A DNA stretch of 64,000 nt from positions 21,605,545-21,669,544 of the forward strand of contig NC_133108.1 in NCBI RefSeq assembly GCF_022965805.1. The letters run 5' to 3'. Made by a program: the position numbers and the translations under genes. Position 1 is the stretch's first letter, and every line of letters starts with the position of its first letter. Of this stretch, positions 56,477-64,000 are shown piece by piece. The notes under the pieces were generated by a model that was given only the letters and a program-made list of their open reading frames with translations, did no database searches and had not been told where the DNA came from. The stretch is from Primulina eburnea. Taxonomy: Eukaryota > Streptophyta > Magnoliopsida > Lamiales > Gesneriaceae.

Positions 56477-57560
56477 GTGAATCCCAACCCGATTTCATAC
56501 TGGTGGAGAGTCACACCTAGGAGGGAAAAGTTCCAGGAAGAGTCAAATTCCTTTGCACCAAATACCATATGGAAAATTTGTTTTAGAACCAATACATCCT
56601 TATGGAGTTATGCTTACCCTAGATGTATTAGATTTCGAAAACAAAGAAGATCTCATAGATGACTGGACTTCCGCTATGAGAATCACAGCAAGCACGCTAG
56701 ATCTCAATAGAGAAAGATTCATTAAAATATTGGAAATGAGTCATATGAGATCAGTTAAAATTTCTTAGTACATGACTTCGGTACAAACCAAATAATCAGT
56801 TCAAGCTAGAGAATCTCTCAGTGAGATAACTGGAAGAATGACTACCCTTTTTGAAGCACAATTTACAGGGGTAGGCAATTTTAAAAGTCAAGATACAGAG
56901 AAAAAAAGAAATGTACTCAAGCTCTGTATAGTCTTGAATTACATGATATATGTTTAGCGGATGAATGTATTATGTTGTTCACTAAATATAGATGGAATTC
57001 AGTGGTCAAAAAAGATATAACAATGTAACTTTTCTTCGCAAAAATGCCAAGTCCCTGGAGAGAAATTCTCATAAGGGAATATGTCTCTAAAAATCCAGAT
57101 ACATTGGCATGAAGAGCCTCTTTTCTCAAAAGAAAATTGGCATAATGATTTCATTTGGCAGCATTACCAAAAAATTACAAACGATTAAGGGGTACTAACA
57201 AACGTACTCATTTGTGTTGTAAAGAAAATGATCTTCCAACAATTATTGGAAGTAAACCACAAAGGCATAAGGGGAAAAGGTTTAGAACTCATCCTTATGC
57301 TAAAAGTGGGAGAAGGTCTTGGAAACCAAGAACAATTTGTTCTAGACAAAAGGATAAATCTTATAAATCTGGACAAAGAAGTGGACCATCAAGAAGTAGG
57401 ATATCATCCAAAGCATCGAGTACATCTCAAAGCATAGGAGGAACACCTACAAAGAAAACTTATAGAAGACCTCATACTTGAGCTAATGAAAGTTTTAAAG
57501 ATTGTAATTGTTGGACATGTGGAGCAAGATGTCATATCTCAACCAACTATCCAGAAAATG
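56477..57560 (+). pseudogene. Capsid-like region with degenerate zinc knuckle
   Basis: Pieces in several frames: 56553-56768 (YGKFVLEPIHPYGVMLTLDV, DDWTSAMRITAS), a broken middle, then a Lys/Arg-rich segment at 57155-57480. The knuckle at 57509-57550 reads CWTCGARCHISTNY: the last Cys ligand of the CX2CX4HX4C pattern is Tyr. Basic tail plus knuckle is the layout of caulimovirid capsid proteins. Confidence 0.65.
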
Positions 57561-58020
57561 AAAAACAAGGTATTAAATGCTTCGATCTAACCCCAGATAT
57601 TGAAGAAGCAATTTATTATCAAAATCTTATTCAGGTATAGCGATTTGAGGATATTGCCTCAGACGAAAATATATATGAAGAAAAAGAAATCTTTAGTCAG
57701 GAAGAATCTGATGGAACTGAATCGGAATATGACTGAAGACGAGATATTTCGACAAGAAACACATGAAGATTTGTCTGGTTTCTTTAACCAGAAAAAAATA
57801 TCTCATAACATGGTCCAAATGATCATGAGAGAAAATCCTAGTCTTCGGAGATATTAGGGATTCTCTAGAGGACAGGTAGAAAATTTCTTAAGAAGTATTG
57901 GCCTAAGAAACAGAAAGCATCATCTAATCTATAAAATTTCTAGAAGGTAAATAACAATTCCAATGGAAATTATAGGAAATAGAATGAAGATGCAACTAAT
58001 TCCTTCCGAAGAAATTAAGG
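57561..58020 (+). pseudogene. Linker between capsid and movement protein
   Basis: Acidic wording in broken frames (EKEIFSQEESDG, DEIFRQETHEDLSG). It probably joined the two domains of one viral polyprotein. No domain recognised. Confidence 0.4.
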
Positions 58021-58039
58021 AGGAATTAAAAAACTCAAG

Positions 58040-58950
58040 ATAGAAGTAACACAAACCATGTCCTGGATTCATATGGGAGAAATCCAGATTATGATAAAAG
58101 CCATTTTCAAAGAAGGAATTGATTCACCCATTGATATTGGTATATGCGATAAACGAATGGAAAAAATTCAAGATTCAGTACTAAGAACAATCTCAAGAAA
58201 TCTCTGTGTAGGAAAAATTATAGGAGTAATTTATCCAAGAATAGCCTACAACCTGGCAGATCTTAATTTCAGACGATCTTTGACATTACATCAGAATTTC
58301 TAAGAAAAAAGGCTGATAAAAGAAGGTAATATACCATATTCTATTGCCTATCAGATTTCATATGCTCTATCTAATACACATCATTTAGAATTTTTTTATT
58401 AAAAATGAGTTCATTGAAATACCTGAGATATTTGGAAAATTTGGGCAGACAATTTATCAAGAAAGAGTTGAGTTTCCTTTAATACAAGAAACAGATATCC
58501 AAATACAAGACAAACCGATTCTACAAAGCAATCAAAGTCTTAGATTAGAATCAATAAAACTATCTTTTCAGAGAGATAGAATTACTATTTTGTAGATGGG
58601 GAAAAGTGCCTGTCCAAGAAGCCCAACAGGAGCCAAAAAGATTTTCCACAATAGGAAAGCTTAGATGCCCATAAGGGTGGAATGAAGTAGAATAGTATTT
58701 GATATTACGAAACAAAGGAATCAATTTCCTTTTAATACCATATACTATTTAGAACAACATATGATACAAACTTACCAAGGAATGATAAATATCGAAAAAT
58801 TGGAAGTTCATATCAAAGGAATTCCGGGAAAAGAACCAGATCGATTGGTTCTTGGACTAGAGTTTTTGGAGGAACATAAACCTTGGAAACGTCTAGAATA
58901 TGGAATGGAGTTTATGGCAGAAGATAGGATGTGGAAAATTCAATGACTAC
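58040..58950 (+). pseudogene. Movement-protein-like region
   Basis: 58058-58303 reads SWIHMGEIQIMIKAIFKEGI, SPIDIGICDKR, GKIIGVIYPRIAYNLADLNF, which fits the 30K-superfamily movement proteins of caulimovirids. Its end continues in other frames with IPYSIAYQISYALSNTHHLEF. A second block (58761-58946, IKGIPGKEPDRLVLGLEFLE) follows after stops. Movement proteins open plasmodesmata for virus spread; this copy is broken. Confidence 0.65.
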
Positions 58951-58984
58951 AAGCTCATTCTCAATATACATTCTAGTAGAGATG

Positions 58985-59300
58985 TTATAAAAACAATATG
59001 AAGCAGAATACTTTGCTGCTTATATTGATTCAGGTGTCGGAATCTGTACAGCAAAAATAAGAGTTTTTCCAAATAATTTGGAAGAAGAACTACCAAAGAT
59101 TGCTGGAAGAGATTTTTCCAGAAGAATCTTAATCTTATGTAAGGGGATTAAGATGATGGAAATCGTGATTGGAGGTGCTGGACAAACGCCTTGACTTAGG
59201 TAAAAACACCACCGATTTATTTCATGATACAGGAGTCGACATTCTCCTAGGGAATAATTTCCTACAAATGTTTAAGACTTAAATGCAAGAAAATGTGACT
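58985..59300 (+). pseudogene. Viral aspartic protease remnant
   Basis: AAYIDSGVGICTAKIRVFPN carries a changed active site (expected D-T/S-G-A/S). DTGVDILLGNNFLQMFK near 59230-59280 is the C-terminal protease block, with a frameshift between the two. Confidence 0.6.
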
Positions 59301-59339
59301 AGACGATTAGTGTTTACATCACCTTGTGATCAAAAAATC

Positions 59340-59681
59340 ATAATTCAGAGAATTAGAGATACATTTTTACAGAAAATTGCCCATTCAATTTCGCAGAAAG
59401 CATGGTGATGAAGGAAAACTTCTGAACCCAAAAATGAAGGATTCTAGACAATTGAGAGAAACAATGCTACAACTGAGAGCAGATAAAAAACTCCAACTAA
59501 AAGAAATAGAATCCCTCAAGATATCTCTATATAAGAATGAAGTAGAGTTTGAATATAAGGTATCATTAGAAGATGTAGAGAGAATGATCAAAGAAAATTA
59601 CAATGAAGATCCCTTGGCATGGTGGAATAAATATCAAATCAAAGCTTGCCTTAAAATTAAGGAAGGAAAAGAGTATGAATT
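59340..59681 (+). pseudogene. Start of viral RT region, cut by Gypsy-3
   Basis: An open frame, 59377-59748, whose last 22 codons or so belong to the LTR. The viral part ends with NEDPLAWWNKYQIKACLKIK, the usual approach to the RT domain. The catalytic RT core is absent. Confidence 0.6.
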
Positions 59682-61291
59682 TGTAATAGCCGAGCCCAGT
59701 GTACGGTACGGTTTAAGTTTTGTATGTTTATTTGGGTTATTTGATTAGATGTTTAGAGTTGTGTTTATGGGCCATAGTATTGTTGGTTATTATTGTCTTG
59801 AGGTGCAGTTGTTGTTGGTTGCGTTGTTTCAGTGTTTCGGATTGATTTTAGTTGCATGAGTGGTGTTCATTGCCGTGACCAGAATGCACCCGCGCTCATA
59901 GTAGGAGTGCCCCCGCGGTGTACTGTTCATAATTTTGTTGTTGGAGGGCCGTGGCATCACCGCACCCGCGGTGGTGTTGAGACCGCACCCGCGGTAGAGA
60001 CCGCACCCGCGTTATTAGCAACGCCGCACCCGCGGTCGTAGTGTTTCAGAAATTGGTGGAGTGCCGTGAGCATGGCGCACCCGCGGTGCTTGTTTGAGCG
60101 CACCCGCGGTCATGCATTATTGAGGTATGGGCGAGATATTTAGTAGTTTTTGGATAAGTTGACTTCATTTTCACCTTTCCCTTTCCTCTCAATCTCGTTT
60201 TTCTCTCTTAGAACAAGGGTTTCCTCCATTTTCTTTCATTTCCTACCTTTGATTCTTGGATTTAGTTGGAGTTTCGAGTTGAGATTGAAGTTCTTAGTTG
60301 CTCTAGGAAGCTAAGGTAAGCTTTTGGTTGTGTTATCTCTTGGTTTTGGAGAAGAGATGTTATAGGTTTGATGTATTTGTTAGTTTAAGGGATTATTTGA
60401 CTTGGATTTTTGGATATTGAGTTGATGTTGGTGTTATTAATGGATTATTGTTGTAGGTGGTGTACCAAGAGTTAGATTCAAGGTGTTATTGTGGTTTGTA
60501 AGTGGAATTTTATCCCTTGTGCTCACATGATAGTATATGTATTGTGTTTCAAAGATTTTAATGTGTTATTCCCTTTATTAGCTTCATAACTATGTATTGA
60601 TTCAATTGTATATATATTGGAGACATTGTATGTCTCAATTGTATTTAAAAAGGGAATACAAAGAGTATAGACTTCAAAGTGATTGATTAAATGCCAAGAG
60701 AGAGTTTCAAATGTTTTATTGGATTGATAGATACATAGTCAGAGATTGCATGCAATTGGTTGATCAACGACCATAGGCTTATATCCCTCAGAGTTATCGG
60801 TTTATATCGATTGGGATACGAGCACCACAGACAGAGTTACTATTGATATCAATCCAACCAGAGTAAAGAGAAATACCATCTCATTGTTATTGCTATTGCT
60901 ATGATATTCATGTTTCAGAGTTGATGGTATTTAATGATTTCAAAGCTATGTTTTACAGAGTATGATATGTTCATTGTTATGTAAGAGTTCCACTTGCTGA
61001 GTTTTATACTCATTTCAGTTATTTTCATGTGATGCAGATAAGAGTGACGGGCCAGGACGTTGACTGTGGATGAGAGTCATATGCATACGAAGATTGGAAG
61101 GAAGTAGTTTGTTTTGCAAGAAATGTTTTGTACATGATCATTAAAATGATGTTTTGTATTTTGATGTATCATTTAGTTGATCATGTTAATACTTTTGATG
61201 ATATTTGGAAATGTATTTGGAAACTCCTTCCATTTGCAAGAAAATTTTTAATTCCGCTGTATTTTTAATTGTAACGGGTCAAGGTGTCACA
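59682..61291 (+). repeat. 5' LTR of Gypsy-3
   Basis: About 1610 bp. It starts TGTAATAGCCGAGCCC (same type as the Gypsy-1 LTR start) and ends GGTGTCACA, with the PBS six bases later. It holds an eight-copy GCACCCGCGGT array (59886-60110). The exact start is inferred from where viral wording stops; the 3' LTR and target duplication lie outside the window. Confidence 0.8.
59886..60110 (+). repeat. Eight dispersed GCACCCGCGGT motifs
   Basis: Copies start at about 59886, 59909, 59962, 59985, 60003, 60026, 60077 and 60100, most with the self-complementary core CCGCGG. The surrounding LTR is AT-rich, so the GC islands stand out. Confidence 0.85.
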
Positions 61292-61296
61292 TTTAG

Positions 61297-61311
61297 TGGT
61301 ATCAGAGCACC
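61297..61311 (+). promoter_or_regulatory. Primer-binding site, Gypsy-3
   Basis: TGGTATCAGAGCACC, initiator tRNA-Met type. Confidence 0.95.
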
Positions 61312-61424
61312 GTTCTTCGGACCAATGCATATGACTTCGTCTACTTTCAACTGTCTGGGTATGTTTTCTTTGCATCTATCCATTGTTATTTATTGATATG
61401 TCTTTTGTGAGCACATTGTAGAGT

Positions 61425-64000
61425 ATGCCTCCTAAGAGGAAAGCTGTAGAGGGTGAGGATAGTTCTTCCTCGAGAGTTGTCGACGAGTTCGGCAAGTTGC
61501 TTAAGGAGCAGGCCAAAGTCCATAGTGAGCAGATTCAGCAGTTGCTTCGATTGCAAGGAACAGGACAGGGTAGAGGCCAAGCGAGAGGCCAAGTAGCTCA
61601 GGTAGTTGGCACTGATGCCGTCTTTTCTGCTTTCAAGAGAATGGATCCACCAGAATTCGCAGGTAGCACTGATCCTTTAGTTGCAGTGGAGTGGATCAAG
61701 GCTCTAGAAGCGATCTTCGATCATCTCCAGTACGAAGATAAAGACAGGATCAGCTGTGCAGTATTCATGTTGGTAAAGCCTGCACGTATCTGGTGGAATG
61801 CCACGAAGGTTGGTGTTGATGTTTCAGCGTTGAAGTTGTCAGAGTTCACTGATTTGTTCTACGACAAGTATTTCCCCGACGCACTTCGAGCGAGGAAGGT
61901 TACGGAGTTCTTGGAGCTTCGACAGGGGAGCTTGAACGTTGATGAGTACATTCTCAAGTTCGAGGAGGATTGTTTATTTGCTCCGTACATTGCTTCTAAT
62001 GACAAGGACAAAGGCGCTCACTTCATTCGAGGCCTTCGTGCAGAGATCAGGAGGGATATTAACATGTCCAAGGCTGTGACTTTCAAGGAGATCGTGTCCA
62101 AGGCTTTGTTGGCTGAGCAGGACGAGAAAGATATCGCCAGAGAGAGGCAGGAGAGGCATCAAGCTATTGCTCAGAGAGGCCAGGGCTCGAATCAGCGAGG
62201 CAAGGATCGTTTCAAAGGGAAGGGCAAGATGGAGTCGAGTCCTAGACCACCACCAATACCAGTTGATCCCGAGAAGCCTTTGTGTCCCAAGTGCAGCAGA
62301 CATTATCGAGGAGAGTGCAGATTTGGCACTCATTCTTGTTATCGTTGTGGCACGGCAGGCCACATTGCCAGAGATTGTCCGAGGGGAGCGAGCAAGGATA
62401 AAGTGCAGGTTCGTATCTTTTCGATGACCAAGGAAGGTATTAATCATGATTCTTCTGTGATCTCTAGCACTATTTTGATTTCAGGCAGAGTAGCTACGAC
62501 TTTGATTGATACTGGTGCTACTCATTCTTTTATGTCTGAATTGTTTTTGAGATCTTTGGGTATAGTTCTTTCTGTTCTTCCCCTCCAGTTCAATGTTGTT
62601 TTACCTTCGAGGGACGTGTTGTGCCCGACATCTATTGTTTATGCATGTCCTGTTCGTATTGAGGAGCGAGTTGTTTTTGCTGATTTGATTGTTATCCCGA
62701 TGGTTGCCTTTGATGTTATTCTTGGCATGGATTGGCTTTCGACTTATCGTGCAGTGATTGATTGCGTTGCTAAGACGGTGACCTTTGCAGATGATAGCAT
62801 TAAGGGAGGAGTTCTCGCCAGTGCAGGTACTTCGCTGGTCCTTCCTTTTATTTCTTGTCTTGAGGCTGAGAAGTTGATGTATAGAGGTTGTGATGTGTTT
62901 CTGGCTTCGATTGTGGATGTGGATAGATTGATTAAGTTGAATATTGATGATATCGATGTGGTGAGGGAGTTTGCTGATGTGTTTGAGGATGATGTGCCGG
63001 GTTTGCCGCCGGACAGGGACGTTGAGTTTGTGATTGATCTAGCTCCAGGTATGGTTCCTATTTCTAAGGCTCCGTACCGAATGGCCCTTACCGAGATGAA
63101 GGAGTTGAAGACGCAGTTGCAGGATCTTTTGGAGAAGGGTTTTATTCGTCCGAGTTCTTCGCCTTGGGGAGCTCCGGTTCTGTTTGTCAAGAAGAAAGAT
63201 GGGTCTTTGCGGCTGTGTATCGACTATAGGGAGCTCAACAAAGTGACGATCAAGAACAAGTATCCGTTGCCACGGATTGACGATCTATTTGACCAACTTC
63301 ATGGTGCTACTGTATTTTCGAAGATTGATCTTCGGTCTGGCTACTATCAGTTGAAGGTTAGGGAGTCCGATATCCCTAAGACAGCGTTCCGGACCAGGTA
63401 CGGTCACTATGAGTTTCTTGTGATGTCTTTTGGTCTGACCAATGCTCCTTCGGTCTTCATGGATCTGATGAACCGTGTGTTCAATCCGTTCTTGGATAGC
63501 TTCGTCATTGTCTTCATCGACGACATCTTGATCTATTCCAAGACCAGAGAGCTTCATGCAGAGCATCTCAGAGTTGTTCTCCGATTGTTGAGGGAGAAGA
63601 GGCTGTTTGCTAAACTGAAGAAGTGTGAATTTTTGTTGGATCGGATTTCTTTTCTAGGCCATGTTGTTTCGAAAGATGGCATAGCTGTTGATCTAGTGAA
63701 GATAGAGGCTGTTCAGAGATGGCCTATTCCTACTTCTGTTTCTGAGGTACGCAGTTTCCTTGGTTTGGCGGGTTATTATCGTCGCTTTATTTCAGATTTC
63801 TCCAAGATTGCCTTGCCATTGACCAATTTGACGAGGAAGACTGTGAAGTTCGAGTGGTCCACTGATTGCCAAAGTTCATTCCAAGAGTTGAAGGATAGAT
63901 TGACGACAGCTCCTGTTCTTTCGTTGCCATGTGGTTCAGAGGATTTCGTTGTGTATACTGATGCGTCGAAGAAAGGCCTTGGTGCAGTGCTGATGCAGCG
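61425..64000 (+). CDS. Gag-Pol polyprotein of Gypsy-3, open to window edge
   Basis: ATG at 61425 ([15 protein letters not shown]); no stop in 858 codons. Order: Gag with [20 protein letters not shown] (residues ~80-100), [33 protein letters not shown]; zinc site CPKC from residue 287 and knuckle [14 protein letters not shown] from 305; protease [10 protein letters not shown] (catalytic Asp ~362) and ILGMDWL; RT with [39 protein letters not shown], active site FIDDILIYS (~697), [11 protein letters not shown] (Ser where Pro is usual) and [12 protein letters not shown]; RNase H start [15 protein letters not shown]. It looks like a Del/Tekay-type chromovirus (inference). Integrase would lie beyond the window. 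The frame is continuous, so this is the youngest, possibly active element here. Confidence 0.95.
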   Translation, partial: MPPKRKAVEGEDSSSSRVVDEFGKLLKEQAKVHSEQIQQLLRLQGTGQGRGQARGQVAQVVGTDAVFSAFKRMDPPEFAGSTDPLVAVEWIKALEAIFDHLQYEDKDRISCAVFMLVKPARIWWNATKVGVDVSALKLSEFTDLFYDKYFPDALRARKVTEFLELRQGSLNVDEYILKFEEDCLFAPYIASNDKDKGAHFIRGLRAEIRRDINMSKAVTFKEIVSKALLAEQDEKDIARERQERHQAIAQRGQGSNQRGKDRFKGKGKMESSPRPPPIPVDPEKPLCPKCSRHYRGECRFGTHSCYRCGTAGHIARDCPRGASKDKVQVRIFSMTKEGINHDSSVISSTILISGRVATTLIDTGATHSFMSELFLRSLGIVLSVLPLQFNVVLPSRDVLCPTSIVYACPVRIEERVVFADLIVIPMVAFDVILGMDWLSTYRAVIDCVAKTVTFADDSIKGGVLASAGTSLVLPFISCLEAEKLMYRGCDVFLASIVDVDRLIKLNIDDIDVVREFADVFEDDVPGLPPDRDVEFVIDLAPGMVPISKAPYRMALTEMKELKTQLQDLLEKGFIRPSSSPWGAPVLFVKKKDGSLRLCIDYRELNKVTIKNKYPLPRIDDLFDQLHGATVFSKIDLRSGYYQLKVRESDIPKTAFRTRYGHYEFLVMSFGLTNAPSVFMDLMNRVFNPFLDSFVIVFIDDILIYSKTRELHAEHLRVVLRLLREKRLFAKLKKCEFLLDRISFLGHVVSKDGIAVDLVKIEAVQRWPIPTSVSEVRSFLGLAGYYRRFISDFSKIALPLTNLTRKTVKFEWSTDCQSSFQELKDRLTTAPVLSLPCGSEDFVVYTDASKKGLGAVLMQ

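Larger units (their letters stand above)
55703..59681 (+). pseudogene. Endogenous caulimovirid-like pararetrovirus fragment
   Basis: A remnant with a tRNA-Met-type site followed by a coiled-coil N-terminal ORF, capsid-like region, Cys-rich knuckle, movement-protein-like region, protease and the start of RT. The order capsid, then movement protein, then a separate protease-RT resembles the Cavemovirus/Solendovirus side of Caulimoviridae. It is cut by the LTR of Gypsy-3 at 59682, so most of RT, RNase H and anything downstream are absent. Many stops and frameshifts: it cannot yield virus. Genus placement is inference. Confidence 0.8.

Overview
This is plant nuclear DNA made almost entirely of nested LTR retrotransposons. 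I see no convincing single-copy host gene, no tRNA gene and no functional rRNA gene. Every element whose primer-binding site (PBS) is visible carries the initiator-tRNA-Met type (TGGTATCAGAGC), the usual plant choice. The Ty1/copia and Ty3/gypsy proteins, a Cassandra-type TRIM with 5S-like LTRs and an endogenous caulimovirid-like fragment all fit a eudicot. The extra downstream ORF of the two Sirevirus-like elements resembles, from memory only, a protein family abundant in Lamiales (Gesneriaceae-like) genomes. I therefore suggest Lamiales with moderate confidence.

Layout. 1-10803: Sirevirus-like copia element 1 on the minus strand, with two LTR copies at its 5' side; its 3' end lies left of the window. 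10804-14420: old debris, namely a plus-strand Sirevirus-like LTR and a badly decayed Athila/Tat-like gypsy pol. 14421-21998: a complete gypsy element (Gypsy-1) with a 5-bp target-site duplication, a nearly open gag and an eroded pol. 22399-32735: Gypsy-2, with long LTRs, an interrupted gag-pol, a probable spliceosomal intron, a missing integrase and a solo LTR nested in its 3' LTR. 32936-34220: another LTR of the Gypsy-1 family, cut by Sirevirus-like copia element 2 (34221-42878, minus). 42879-45627: a reversed gypsy-type LTR holding a hAT-like MITE. 45628-51016: copia element 3 (plus) with a 2.3-kb 3' LTR. 51017-53093: another gypsy-type LTR piece. 53094-53959: Cassandra. 54562-55025: two Lamiales-type MITE-like repeats. 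55703-59681: an endogenous pararetrovirus remnant with PBS, capsid, movement-protein, protease and RT-start blocks. 59682-64000: Gypsy-3, whose gag-pol frame is open from 61425 to the window edge.

Most interesting. Both Sirevirus-like elements carry, between pol and the 3' LTR, a long sense ORF that looks like a nuclear coiled-coil protein rather than an envelope. Both also have an antisense unit with its own TATA box and an internal polypurine tract. Their LTRs share a hairpin next to the PBS that keeps pairing although its stem sequence changes between families. Two LTR families of the gypsy elements carry repeated GC-rich hairpins or palindromic motifs. Gypsy-2 appears to carry a 522-bp GT-AG intron exactly between its zinc knuckle and its protease.
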